Below the pieces are notes generated by a model, which was not told the DNA's origin, searched no databases, and saw only the letters and a list, made by a program, of their open reading frames with translations. A program made the position numbers and the translations under genes. Below are positions 1 to 7,210 of a stretch of 41,415 nt of DNA, piece by piece. Location of the stretch: positions 1 to 41,415 of the forward strand of contig NZ_JABAFC010000033.1 in the NCBI RefSeq assembly GCF_012843435.1, given 5' to 3'. Source of the stretch: Psychrobacillus sp. BL-248-WT-3. Its GTDB lineage: Bacteria > Bacillota > Bacilli > Bacillales_A > Planococcaceae. Position 1 is the stretch's first letter. Each line of letters opens with the position of its first letter.

Positions 1-81
1 CAACAGATCCTCCAGCTGTCCGGATCAACTGGAAATTCTATCGGAAAGAGCTCTTATTACTAATATACGAGGGGGATGGGA

Positions 82-366
82 ATGGAAATACAATGGATAA
101 ATGGTCAATACGCGGAGGATAATAGGATTTTCGATATGGAAATGGAAGTATACGAGTGGTCCGATTCATTGTATGTAGATTTCTTGGATTGCTTAGTAAA
201 TAAAAAGAATGTTGGATATGCCACTCCCGATGAAAAGGTGACCGCTAGTCTCAGTGAACTTCTACCAAAATGGGCTGATTACCTAAATGTGAAGGTTGCT
301 GTGCACAGAGATAAAATAAATGTAAACGATAAAATTTTATATAGAGTTTGGACTATGAATGATTAA
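82..366 (+). CDS. small hypothetical protein, acidic
   Basis: A 94-residue soluble protein that I do not recognise. It is rich in Asp, Glu, Trp and Tyr and has no signal peptide or membrane segment. The start at 82 is preferred to the ATG at 76 because GAGGGGG ends at 75, which leaves no spacing for the first ATG but six bases for the second. It lies 16 bases before a broken nucleotidyltransferase gene on the same strand and may have been co-transcribed with it. No function can be assigned. Confidence 0.6.
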   Translation: MEIQWINGQYAEDNRIFDMEMEVYEWSDSLYVDFLDCLVNKKNVGYATPDEKVTASLSELLPKWADYLNVKVAVHRDKINVNDKILYRVWTMND

Positions 367-382
367 AATGGGAGGAAACCTT

Positions 383-957
383 TTGTATGAGGATAGATTG
401 TTAGAAACACTAAAAAAAAGCAAATCTATGAGTAGTGTAGTGTATTGAGAGCTCTCATGCAATTAGATCCGCCATTTGAATATTATGTGGGAGCAGGTAG
501 TGTTACAAATACTATATGGAACGAAATATCAGGATATCCACTGGAGTATGGAATTTCAGACATCGACATTGTATATTACGATAAATATAATTTAGATGTA
601 CATCATGAAACAAAGCTAAAGAAAGAATTAGAGAGAATTCTTGGTGATTTTTCTTTTAAGTTAGACGTAAAAAATCAAGCAAGAGTACATTTTTGGTATG
701 AAAGTAAATTTGGATTTCCTATTAAACCATATATGTCGATTGAGACAGCAATTGACAGCTGGCCGACGACAGCGACTGCTATAGGGGTTAGGTTAGAGCA
801 TAATGGATTGTACACCATATATTCTCCGTATGGTTTTAATGATTTGTTCTCGATGGTTGTTAGACCTAACAAACTATTAGTTGCTCAAGAGATTTATGAG
901 AGCAAATCGACGAAATGGAAAGAAAAATGGCCATTACTAGAAATTATACCTTGGTAA
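383..957 (+). pseudogene. frameshifted nucleotidyltransferase-family protein (NTP_transf_6-like)
   Basis: GGAGG at 371-375 is followed seven bases later by a TTG start and LYEDRLLETLKKSKSMSSVV, which stops at TGA 446-448. The next frame continues as LRALMQLDPPFEYYVGAGSV and then ISDIDIVYYD, PYMSIETAIDSWPTTATAIG and VRLE to 957. This is the pattern of the bacterial nucleotidyltransferase-like family PF06042: the YVGAGsV start, the D-I-D metal-binding motif and the conserved WPTTATAIGVR block. Losing one base around 437-444 explains the break. Without it the protein would be about 190 residues, the usual size. The part from 445 has no ribosome site, so the gene is probably inactive unless the break is a sequencing error. 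Members of the family are largely uncharacterised. Confidence 0.75.
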
Positions 958-977
958 TACATAGGGGAGGGGCATAC

Positions 978-1382
978 ATGAACTTTTATATTGCTTCAAG
1001 CTTTCAGAATGTCCGGCAAGTAAGGGAGCTGGCAAAATTACTTAGACAAAAAGGATGGAACCATACATACGATTGGACTGAAAATCAAAAAGCGGAGTTA
1101 TATGCGTGTCTCGCTGATATCGGTAAAAAAGAGATGAAGGCTGTAAGTGAATCTGAGGTACTGATTGTGATACTTCCAGCTGGAAAGGGTAGCCACATAG
1201 AGATGGGGATAGCCTTAGCCTTGGGAAAAAGTATATATTTATTTTCTACATGCAAATCCTCATATAACTTCGATCAAACAAGTACCTTTTATCACGTAGA
1301 TGGAGTAAACCGCTACGTGGGAGATTTAAACTCCTTTGCTCAATCTATTTGGATGGAAAATGTGAAGAGCAGTTCAATATAA
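978..1382 (+). CDS. nucleoside 2-deoxyribosyltransferase-like protein
   Basis: A 134-residue soluble protein starting MNFYIASSFQNVRQVRELAK. The opening strand, the ASSF/N turn and the central DVLIVILPAGKGSHIEMGIA-like segment (here SEVLIVILPAGKGSHIE) match the Rossmann-like fold of the nucleoside deoxyribosyltransferase / YtoQ group, in which the Glu in the G-S-H-I-E-x-G motif is a candidate nucleophile. The start at 978 is chosen because AGGGGAGGGG at 963-972 gives proper spacing; the frame is open further upstream, into the preceding gene. Its substrate is unknown. Many Bacillales carry such short members as single genes near mobile DNA. Confidence 0.65.
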   Translation: MNFYIASSFQNVRQVRELAKLLRQKGWNHTYDWTENQKAELYACLADIGKKEMKAVSESEVLIVILPAGKGSHIEMGIALALGKSIYLFSTCKSSYNFDQTSTFYHVDGVNRYVGDLNSFAQSIWMENVKSSSI

Positions 1383-1420
1383 CTCGTTACAGAAATATGG
1401 CTGTCAGTAAATAGATAAAA

Positions 1421-1810
1421 TTATGTTACCTTAGGTCGATTGTTAGTAATTAAAAGAACAAGGCCAATGATTAGCGGAAATAAAAACATCCAAATTAGAT
1501 ATTCATTTAAATCATTAGTCATAGGACTATTAAATGAGGTCTTATGTTTAAAATATATAAAAGTTCTATAGGCTGTTATCAAAGCTACAATGCCTAAGTT
1601 TATTTTTAGGAATTTATCCGAAAATAATAAGAAGACGACTAGAACGAAGGAAGTAAGTAAAATTAAAAAGAAAAAGGAGTCCAATTCATGCATTTTGTAG
1701 TTAATAGGAAAATCAGCTAGCATGATCGCCTTTCTGATAAATATATAAATGAACAAATTGACCAATAAAATGAAGCTTACACACATTCCGATAATACTTT
1801 TCAAGTTCAT
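1421..1810 (-). CDS. small integral membrane protein, unknown
   Basis: A 129-residue hydrophobic protein with about four predicted membrane spans: residues 5-27, 45-65, 68-85 and 105-124. Two charged loops separate them, and a short basic tail follows. It has a strong AAGGAGGAGG ribosome site just upstream. I recognise no family. It is transcribed towards the deoxyribosyltransferase-like gene and lies beside the prophage remnant, so it could be accessory cargo. Confidence 0.6.
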   Translation of the reverse strand: MNLKSIIGMCVSFILLVNLFIYIFIRKAIMLADFPINYKMHELDSFFFLILLTSFVLVVFLLFSDKFLKINLGIVALITAYRTFIYFKHKTSFNSPMTNDLNEYLIWMFLFPLIIGLVLLITNNRPKVT

Positions 1811-1856
1811 AGGAAGCCTCCTCCTTACATGGGTTCACGTTAGTAGTGTTATACAA

Positions 1857-2303
1857 TCATTTCTTTATGATATTTAAAGGGTCAAAAAACAATTCATAAT
1901 TTTTATAGTGTATGGAAATCCCATAACGCTGCTTATAAACCTTTAATGCATCATTTAAAAAGCTTGGAGTAATCTCAAGATGTAAGCAAATTTCTTCTGC
2001 AGTCGTATACCCGTGAAGATAACATTCGACTAGATGATCGAGAGAGACTATTTTTTCGTACCCCCATCTTCTTGCAATTAGCTCATGCTTTTGATTGTTA
2101 GTATTATTTAAATCCGTAATGTTCCCAACAGTTGTTTCATAATGACCAAGCTCTTCAGCCAATATGCAATGTTTTTCATAGGAGGACTGTGACTTATTAA
2201 TTTCAATATTATTGTCATAGTATAGCCCTGAAAGTCCTTTTGGCAAATCCTTTTCTATAATGCAGATTTGTGGATATTCCATCAAAAGCTTTTCATAACT
2301 CAT
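1857..2303 (-). CDS. ImmA/IrrE-family (phage) metallopeptidase-like protein
   Basis: A 148-residue protein in the phage ImmA/IrrE (DUF955) family. In ICEBs1 this kind of protease cleaves the neighbouring repressor to induce the element. The core segment is HCILAEELGHYET (around residues 45-57), with a C-terminal helical part around ELIARRWGYEKIV. The metal motif reads EELGH rather than the canonical HExxH, so the first His ligand is a Glu; the LAEELGH form is known to me from other Bacillus phage proteins. It lies 27 bases downstream of, and in the same direction as, the CI-like repressor gene, the usual order in such control modules. Confidence 0.8.
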   Translation of the reverse strand: MSYEKLLMEYPQICIIEKDLPKGLSGLYYDNNIEINKSQSSYEKHCILAEELGHYETTVGNITDLNNTNNQKHELIARRWGYEKIVSLDHLVECYLHGYTTAEEICLHLEITPSFLNDALKVYKQRYGISIHYKNYELFFDPLNIIKK

Positions 2304-2330
2304 GCAAATACACCCCTATAATAAGAGAAT

Positions 2331-2657
2331 TTATTTTCTTTGGGACTTGATAAACTCAATATATTTTTTAATATCTTCCATCTCTTCCTCAGTGACATCC
2401 TCATCTATATGCGCAGCTATGGTTACGATGTTTTTTTCTTTTTTAGATTCCAATGGTGGGAAAAACTCATTAATGGACACATTTAAGATTTTAGCTAGCT
2501 CATATAGTATTTCTTGATTGGCCTTCCTTTCTCCTTTTTCGTAACGGGAAATAGTTTGTTTTGTCGTATGCAACTTTTCAGCCAATTCTTCTTGGTTCAT
2601 ATTTCTCATGATGCGCCATTTTTTAATCTGTTCTCCTACGTAATTAGTCAGTTCCAT
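2331..2657 (-). CDS. XRE-family phage repressor (CI-like)
   Basis: A helix-turn-helix repressor of about 108 residues. Residues 8-65 form the XRE domain (KKWRIMRNMNQEELAEKLHTT, KQTISRYEKGER), followed by a linker and an acidic helical C-terminus ending EDIKKYIEFIKSQRK. The ATG at 2655-2657 is preferred over an in-frame ATG seven codons upstream because AGGAGG lies between them. It is divergent from the gene at 2877, and the spacer holds three copies of a 17-bp operator. It should repress both directions and be relieved by the ImmA-like protein downstream. Confidence 0.85.
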   Translation of the reverse strand: MELTNYVGEQIKKWRIMRNMNQEELAEKLHTTKQTISRYEKGERKANQEILYELAKILNVSINEFFPPLESKKEKNIVTIAAHIDEDVTEEEMEDIKKYIEFIKSQRK

Positions 2658-2704
2658 ATTCTGTTTTTCCTCCTGCATTAGTGATTATTCAATTATATAA
2701 TAAA

Positions 2705-2855
2705 GTCACCAAAATGGGAATTAAATTTATAAGTAATGCTATTCTACCATTTACAAGTAACCAATATGGTGATATATTATTTCCACAAGTTCGATTAAGC
2801 AATTTGGTAAGTAGCAAAATAAAAAATTTTAAGTTAAAGTCACCAAAATGGTTAC
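2705..2855. promoter_or_regulatory. three-site repressor operator region
   Basis: Three 17-bp imperfect palindromes lie between the divergent repressor and early gene: GTCACCAAAATGGGAAT at 2705, GTAACCAATATGGTGAT at 2757 and GTCACCAAAATGGTTAC at 2839. The arms are GTnACCA and TGGTnAC with a 3-base centre. The first site abuts the repressor gene and the third lies just before the ribosome site of the rightward gene, so occupancy could control both promoters. They are not explained by any gene, and their symmetry fits dimeric XRE repressor binding. Confidence 0.8.
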
Positions 2856-2876
2856 TTTAATGAAGGGAGAAATAAT

Positions 2877-3071
2877 ATGAAGCAAGACGCCTATTTGTTA
2901 GATGTATGGTATTTCAATGATGGGAAGCTGAAGGATCCTTATGAAATGTGGTTTGTCGTTTCAAAAAGTAGGGGGTATGAGGAATATCTTAAAGTAAAGG
3001 AACAGTCGGGGGAGGCCAAATTTAATCACTACCATAAAAGCCTGCTAGCAAGTATGTTTAGTCGATGGTAA
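2877..3071 (+). CDS. small phage early protein, unknown
   Basis: A 64-residue soluble protein with many aromatic residues (DVWYFNDGKLKDPYEMWFVV) and no visible helix-turn-helix. It starts 21 bases after the third operator with GAAGGGAG as its ribosome site, so it is the first gene of the rightward, repressor-controlled transcript. Its position resembles that of cro or an antirepressor, but the sequence supports neither. No family recognised. Confidence 0.6.
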   Translation: MKQDAYLLDVWYFNDGKLKDPYEMWFVVSKSRGYEEYLKVKEQSGEAKFNHYHKSLLASMFSRW

Positions 3072-3137
3072 TAAGAATCTTTGAATAAAATCATTGTTTA
3101 TAAGCCTGCCATAGTTAGAGGAAGGGAGGAGATATGT

Positions 3138-3302
3138 ATGAAAAATGAAGAGAAGAGTCAAGTGGAACAAGCCGTATGTCTGATTAAGGACGGAAAGATG
3201 AAGTTAGTGGAAACCCCACAATATGGGTTCGGTAAACAAATTATCACATGGCAAAATGGAAAGCCTACCCATATTGAGATTCAATCAACTAAAAGAATAT
3301 AA
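3138..3302 (+). CDS. XtrA/YqaO-like small phage protein
   Basis: A 54-residue protein. The segment CLIKDGKMKLVETPQYGFGK followed by ITWQNGKPTHIEI is similar to the short XtrA/YqaO (DUF3954) proteins of PBSX- and skin-type prophages, which share a KDGKxKLvExPxxG...GKxxxIE pattern. The match is from memory of the family pattern. The ATG at 3138 follows GGGAGGAG; an open TTG at 3081 is less likely. The function of the family is unknown. A rho-independent terminator follows. Confidence 0.55.
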   Translation: MKNEEKSQVEQAVCLIKDGKMKLVETPQYGFGKQIITWQNGKPTHIEIQSTKRI

Positions 3303-3321
3303 TCGTTACTGGAATAACCAG

Positions 3322-3358
3322 GACACAAACTTGAATCCAAGTTTTGTGTCTTTTTTTA
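3322..3358 (+). terminator. rho-independent terminator
   Basis: GACACAAACTTG pairs with CAAGTTTTGTGTC (one bulged base) across a short ATC loop, followed by seven T. It ends the short early transcript of the prophage. Confidence 0.85.
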
Positions 3359-3359
3359 T

Positions 3360-3398
3360 TGTCTAGCTTCATCGCCTTGCCCCTCGGGGTCAAATGGG
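3360..3398. repeat. fragment of a common Bacillales intergenic repeat
   Basis: The stretch TGTCTAGCTTCATCGCCTTG, followed by CCCCTCGGGGTC, resembles the start of a dispersed repeat that I know from many Bacillaceae genomes (GTCTAGCTnCAGCGCCTAGCCCCTCGGGTC). Only the first 35-40 bases are present. It lies between the prophage terminator and the ArpU-like gene. The identification rests on memory. Confidence 0.45.
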
Positions 3399-3435
3399 AA
3401 AAATGCTTTTACTATTTTAAAGGAGGGTATTTAAT

Positions 3436-3912
3436 ATGAACTCACAAATAGATTCTAAAAAGACCAAAAAGGCAGTAGAATGTTCTATTGCAGAATTCAG
3501 GATGTATATGCTTCAATCTTCTCTCGATAAAATGCCTACTATCACAACTCAGTATTCTCTAGTCCCTCCCTCAGGTGGTTTTAATGGTTCATCCACAGAA
3601 AAATCTGCTTTGAAAAATGTTGATTATGCAAGAAAAAGAGAAAAAGTGATGGAGAAAACAATAAGTGCGGTTAATAAATTATCCTATAAAGAAAGATCGA
3701 TCATCACGATGAAATATTTTGGTAAGGAAGAGGTATATGATTATGAAGTTTACACCGAACTACATCTGTCTCATCGTCAGTATTACCGTATTAAAGCATC
3801 TGCCTTTCAGAAGCTTGCAATAGCTATGGACATAGTTGTATGGAAAGAAAAAAGGGAGAGTTTAAATAATGAGTTGAGTGTATTAAAAGGAGAATTAGAA
3901 TGGCACTTTTAA
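3436..3912 (+). CDS. ArpU-family phage late transcription regulator
   Basis: A 158-residue protein like the ArpU / RinA-type regulators that control late (packaging and lysis) genes in Gram-positive phages. The N-terminal half (SIAEFRMYMLQ...PPSGGFNGSSTEKSALKN) is typical. The C-terminal part has a sigma-factor-like helical domain, INKLSYKERSIITMKYFG then LHLSHRQYYRIKASAFQKLA, for DNA binding. AAAGGAGGG precedes the ATG. In an intact phage it would be followed by terminase genes; here a repeat copy and the lysis genes follow instead. Confidence 0.75.
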   Translation: MNSQIDSKKTKKAVECSIAEFRMYMLQSSLDKMPTITTQYSLVPPSGGFNGSSTEKSALKNVDYARKREKVMEKTISAVNKLSYKERSIITMKYFGKEEVYDYEVYTELHLSHRQYYRIKASAFQKLAIAMDIVVWKEKRESLNNELSVLKGELEWHF

Positions 3913-4149
3913 GGCACACTATTTTGTTTAAAGTATGATTTAATATAACCTATAGAATATTTGACAAAAATCCTTTGGGGGATGATAGATTTTTAGAAAT
4001 AATTATCCTGTTGAATTTTGACTAAAAATTTTGCTTTTATCATGACCGTAACCAGTACAAAGGTACAATTCAAATGTGATCAGAGTAAGCTATTCTTTTC
4101 TTTTTATGTAAGATAATTTTATAAATGGATTCTATGAATGAAGCTTGCG

Positions 4150-4306
4150 TTCCCCATTTATTGATTGGAGCGAAAGACGGCGACTCCTGTGGGATGAGTG
4201 AGACAGTTAAGACATCACATCCGCGCGCGTAAGCGACGGGTGATGGCTTAACGCTCACCCCACGAAAAAGCGTCCGGCTGGCGCGGAAATCAATTCTGCT
4301 TTCTGA
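4150..4306 (+). repeat. dispersed structured repeat, copy A (157 bp)
   Basis: A GC-rich block in an AT-rich gap. It begins TCCCCATTTATTGATTGGAG, contains GACGGCGACTCC, GGGATGAGTGAGACA and GGTGATGGCTTAACGCTCAC, and ends GCGTCCGGCTGGCGCGGAAAT. The same block, inverted, occurs at 32358-32514. The two ends are partly complementary (GCGAAAGACGGCG against CGTCCGGCTGGCGC) and an inner CATCAC/GTGATG stem is present, so a transcript could fold as one branched hairpin. Most of the 566-base gap before the lysis genes is this element. Confidence 0.85.
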
Positions 4307-4424
4307 TATAGAAATTTTTTTGAAATCCTTCCACAAAAGATGGCACATTGATGGCACAAATTTTCGATATTAATATGTTTTAATATAAATTAGGAAGAGA
4401 TAAAAAAATAACGGAGAAACAAAA

Positions 4425-4458
4425 AGGACGTTCCTATTTTGAGAACGTTCTTTTTCTT
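4425..4458 (+). terminator. rho-independent terminator-like hairpin
   Basis: AGGACGTTC pairs with GAACGTTCT over a 9-base loop and is followed by TTTTTCTTT. It lies just upstream of the lysis genes, so it would end any transcript entering from the left. The lysis genes might need antitermination or their own promoter. Confidence 0.65.
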
Positions 4459-4478
4459 TCCCCAAAAGGAGTGAGGGA

Positions 4479-4772
4479 ATGGAATTATTTATCGGGATGG
4501 GATGTACAGTATTAGGTTTTCTTGTAGGATTACTCACTTATAGCCGCAACAGAGACAAGGATGTGAAGGCGGAGGCTGCTAGAACTGCGGTGATTGAAAC
4601 AAAGCTCGATACGATCAGCAGGGGAGTGGAGGTAATTCAAAGAGAAATAAAGGCGTTGGAAACGCAACGGGAGAGTTTATCGGAAAGATTAACTCGAATA
4701 GAGGAAGGTAATAAACTAGCGAACAGACGAATCGAAGAATTGTCGCTTATACAGGAGGTGGCAAATGTATGA
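4479..4772 (+). CDS. phage lysis-module membrane/coiled-coil protein
   Basis: A 97-residue protein with an N-terminal membrane segment (MELFIGMGCTVLGFLVGLLT) followed by a charged coiled coil, KLDTISRGVEVIQREIKALE to the C-terminus. This is common among small proteins encoded before holins, and has the reverse topology of XhlA. AAAAGGAGTGAGGGA is the ribosome site. Its stop overlaps the holin start by four bases (ATGA), indicating translational coupling. It may assist the holin, but a specific family is not clear. Confidence 0.65.
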   Translation: MELFIGMGCTVLGFLVGLLTYSRNRDKDVKAEAARTAVIETKLDTISRGVEVIQREIKALETQRESLSERLTRIEEGNKLANRRIEELSLIQEVANV

Positions 4773-5038
4773 ACATTAACTGGAAGGTTCGTTTGCAAAA
4801 TAAGATTTGGGTCATGGGCTTCCTATCCCAATTGTTTATTTTAACAGAGCTCTTGCTTATTGCTTTCAAACACCTAAAGATTACAGAATATACTTTATCT
4901 CATGAACTAGAGACGTGGATGCTAGCGGTTGTAAATGTAGTGTTTGGTCTGTTTTCTATGATTGGGTTGGTACAAGATCCTACGACACAGCATTTATCTG
5001 ATAGTAAAAGAGCATTAACATATAGAAAACCAAATTGA
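4769..5038 (+). CDS. phage holin, phiLC3 family
   Basis: An 89-residue protein with the hallmarks of the phiLC3/Phage_holin_1 family: an N-terminal INWKVRLQNK motif, two membrane segments (about residues 13-34 and 48-66), and the C-terminal VQDPTTQHLSDSKRALTYRK signature. It would form lesions in the cytoplasmic membrane that release the amidase encoded 114 bases downstream. The spacing region contains only a short hairpin (GAGCTGCCCTC...GGGTGGCTC) with a short T run. Confidence 0.9.
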   Translation: MNINWKVRLQNKIWVMGFLSQLFILTELLLIAFKHLKITEYTLSHELETWMLAVVNVVFGLFSMIGLVQDPTTQHLSDSKRALTYRKPN

Positions 5039-5152
5039 GCTGCCCTCTATGGGTGGCTCTTTTTATTGAAAGGGGTGATTCCATTGGTGTAGTAAAAAGT
5101 AAGAAAAAATGTCTTTGATAAAAAACAAAAAAATTAGAAGAGGTGATTGATT

Positions 5153-5842
5153 ATGGTAAAAATTTTTATTGATCCAGGTCATGGAGGAACAGATCCAGGA
5201 GCAGTGGGGAATGGCTTACAGGAGAAAAATTTAACGCTGCAAATTGCGACACGTGTAAAAAATATCCTTTTGGCAGAATACAACAACGTAAGTATTTTGA
5301 TGAGTCGGACGGGAGATTCATTTTTGTCTTTACAGGAGCGCACGAACCAAGCAAATGCTTGGGGAGCCGATTATTTTGTTTCAATTCATATTAATGCTGG
5401 AGGTGGGACAGGCTATGAGGATTATATATATCCAGGTAGCGGCTCTCCTACTACTACGTATCAAACGAATATTCACTCTGAAATATTGAAGCTTGTCAAT
5501 TTTTCGGATAGAGGAAAGAAAACAGCTAATTTCCATGTCCTACGTGAATCGAATATGCCTTCGATTCTTACAGAAAACGGGTTTATTGATAATGCCAACG
5601 ATGCAGCTAAGCTCAAGACTTCCTCTTTCATTGAATCTTTAGCTAGAGGTCATGTAAATGGTATCGTAAAGTCCTTTGGGCTTCCTAAAAAGGCTACAGC
5701 TGTTTATCACACGGTTGTAAGCGGAGACACTGTCTATGGACTTAGCCAAAGATACGGTAGTACAGTTCTGCAGATAAAAGATTGGAATGGTCTAGACTCC
5801 AATTATACGATTTATGTTGGTCAAGTATTAAGAGTAAAATAA
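5153..5842 (+). CDS. N-acetylmuramoyl-L-alanine amidase endolysin with LysM domain
   Basis: A 229-residue endolysin. Residues 1-175 are an Amidase_3 zinc amidase: FIDPGHGGTDPGAVG carries the first His ligand, QEKNLTL the Glu, SIHINA the second His, and ILTENGFIDN the catalytic Glu. Residues 185-229 are one LysM wall-binding module (YHTVVSGDTVYGLSQRYG to YVGQVLRVK). There is no signal peptide, as expected for a holin-dependent lysin. The ATG at 5153 follows GAAGAGGTGA; a TTG six bases earlier overlaps that site. It appears intact. Confidence 0.92.
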   Translation: MVKIFIDPGHGGTDPGAVGNGLQEKNLTLQIATRVKNILLAEYNNVSILMSRTGDSFLSLQERTNQANAWGADYFVSIHINAGGGTGYEDYIYPGSGSPTTTYQTNIHSEILKLVNFSDRGKKTANFHVLRESNMPSILTENGFIDNANDAAKLKTSSFIESLARGHVNGIVKSFGLPKKATAVYHTVVSGDTVYGLSQRYGSTVLQIKDWNGLDSNYTIYVGQVLRVK

Positions 5843-5861
5843 GAAGGATGCATCAAAAAGA

Positions 5862-5893
5862 AAAAGCGCGGGGTATATTTACTCCACGCTTTT
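5862..5893. terminator. bidirectional terminator
   Basis: AAAAGCGCGGGGTA pairs with TACTCCACGCTTTT. T runs are available on the plus strand, and A runs before the stem serve the minus strand, so it can end both the endolysin transcript and the converging gene at 5900. Confidence 0.8.
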
Positions 5894-5899
5894 CTTCCT

Positions 5900-6583
5900 C
5901 TACTTTGTATTAATGGTTACACCTTGCAGCTTCAAATACTGACCATCTGAAACAGTTAAATAAGTATCAGCTTGTACATTTTCATTCGTTACGATATCTT
6001 CCAGCTGATGAGAGCTGCTCTTAGATACTTCGTAATAACCTAATTCAGAATCTGTACCTAAAGTGATCTTATATTCTCCTGCAGGGAGATCTTTTCCAAT
6101 CTTATACATACCATCCGTGTAGACATTGTCTTCTGGAATAACTGAAGGTGCCTGGTCTACCGCATACATTTCTCCATCCTGGAATTTAAAATATTCCCCA
6201 TCTTTAAGAGTCACATAGGAATTTGCACCCTTACTTAAGTTATCGTTGAAAATAATACTTTCCAATGCTCCGGAGCTATCTTTAGAGCTCTCGATATACG
6301 TGTAGCCTTTTGCAAACACTATATATTCTCCAGCTGGAATATCGGTCCCAACCTTGTAAGTCCCCGATTTAATCTTCCCGTCATCCTTCTTTTTGGTTTC
6401 CTCCTTTTCCTCTGTAGGTTTGTCAGAGGTAGTGGTATCATCCGTTTTGTTTGTAGTTTGATCGGTTGCGGTATCATTTGTAGCGTCTTCATCTCCGCCA
6501 CCTGTAGTTAATACAATGATTATAATAATGACGATTACCCAGAACCACCACTTTTTATAAAACGGCTTTTTTGACTTTCCCAT
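5900..6583 (-). CDS. membrane-anchored protein with two tandem surface repeats
   Basis: A 227-residue protein. A basic N-terminus (MGKSKKPFYKKWW) and one hydrophobic anchor (FWVIVIIIIIVLTT) are followed by a Thr/Asp/Lys-rich linker of about 45 residues. Two homologous modules follow, each with a Y-K-V/I-G-x-D-x-P-A-G-E-Y motif (GTYKVGTDIPAGEYIVF and GMYKIGKDLPAGEYKITLG) and a closing V-x-D-G-x-Y-x-K block. Such modules are common in extracellular Firmicutes proteins of unknown role. The ATG at 6583 follows GGTGGAG; an in-frame TTG five codons upstream lacks spacing. Confidence 0.7.
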   Translation of the reverse strand: MGKSKKPFYKKWWFWVIVIIIIIVLTTGGGDEDATNDTATDQTTNKTDDTTTSDKPTEEKEETKKKDDGKIKSGTYKVGTDIPAGEYIVFAKGYTYIESSKDSSGALESIIFNDNLSKGANSYVTLKDGEYFKFQDGEMYAVDQAPSVIPEDNVYTDGMYKIGKDLPAGEYKITLGTDSELGYYEVSKSSSHQLEDIVTNENVQADTYLTVSDGQYLKLQGVTINTK

Positions 6584-6883
6584 ATATTTCTCCACCAATC
6601 ATAAGAAAAGATTTGTTTAAACATTAAGAGGTTGCCCAATAATGTTATTTTTTATGAGTTATGATAGAGATTTAATTACTAAAAAAGGAAAGATAAAGGA
6701 GTTCATTGTTAGAAAGGAGAATAGTGTATGAAGACGTGCCGAGAATAAAATTATTTTGGTGATTTTTTTACAGGGGATATATGAAGTGTCTACTTCTATA
6801 GATTAGGGGGAGAAAGATACATTCCACTATAAATATTATGCGTAATAGATATTGCAGCAGGTGGTGTAAAAGGTTCATCAGGA

Positions 6884-7147
6884 ATGCGACAAATGAAGAG
6901 GTGCATTGATTTAGAAAAAATAAGAGTAACCTTGTTGGTATGTGCAATTGTATTTGGAGTTTTAGATTTACTAACCGAACTGAATTTATTACCTTTTATG
7001 GCGTTGTTCATAGGTGCAAATTGTTTTCTATTAGGGTTAAACGATTTAAAAAAAGAGAACAAAGCATTTATGGGTTATACATTTATGATGATCTCTTTGA
7101 TACTAGTTTTAATGGCTATAATCAGTTTATTTAAACCTTATTATTAA
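6884..7147 (+). CDS. DUF3953-like small membrane protein
   Basis: An 87-residue protein with three hydrophobic segments (about residues 13-28, 33-50 and 64-84) and the pattern LNLLPFMALFIGANCFLLGL, then NDLKKENKAFMGY, that I associate with DUF3953 proteins of Bacillales. The ATG at 6884 has only a weak ribosome site. A better AAGAGGTG lies at 6896-6903 but is followed only by non-start codons in frame, so the true start is unclear and may have been damaged. Upstream (6599-6883) I see no gene, only short open frames. Confidence 0.5.
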   Translation: MRQMKRCIDLEKIRVTLLVCAIVFGVLDLLTELNLLPFMALFIGANCFLLGLNDLKKENKAFMGYTFMMISLILVLMAIISLFKPYY

Positions 7148-7186
7148 AAAATGAGCTTGGCAAAATGTTTACCAGCCCATTTTTTA
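7146..7186. terminator. bidirectional terminator
   Basis: AAAAATGAGCTTGG pairs with CCAGCCCATTTTTT (one mismatch) across CAAAATGTTTA. It separates the plus-strand DUF3953-like gene from the converging lipoprotein gene. Confidence 0.8.
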
Positions 7187-7210
7187 TGTTCTTTCTTTGT
7201 TATAGCTATA

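Larger units (their letters stand above)
2331..5842. mobile_element. reduced prophage remnant (lysogeny switch plus lysis module)
   Basis: The segment contains a phage repressor, operators, two small early-type genes, an ArpU-like regulator, a coiled-coil membrane protein, a phiLC3-type holin and an amidase endolysin, in phage order. The ImmA-like gene at 1857-2303 extends it to the left. No integrase, replication, terminase, capsid or tail gene is present between them; the middle has collapsed to an intergenic repeat copy at 4150-4306. No attachment-site direct repeats could be identified. The element cannot be a complete phage, although the lysis genes themselves look intact. Confidence 0.8.

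Noticed and set aside
1-63. 3' end of an upstream gene
   Set aside because: Two frames are open from the window edge with no recognisable protein pattern, so no feature can be supported.
2302-2517. Plus-strand open frame over the repressor gene
   Set aside because: It is a shadow of the XRE repressor and lacks a ribosome site.
4070-4357. A 95-codon minus-strand open frame
   Set aside because: It runs through the dispersed repeat copy A, has no ribosome site and owes its length to the GC-rich repeat.
6721-6750. Short leader peptide with AAAGGAG and ATG (six codons)
   Set aside because: Too short, with no attenuator-like structure or downstream partner; it is more likely a decayed gene start.
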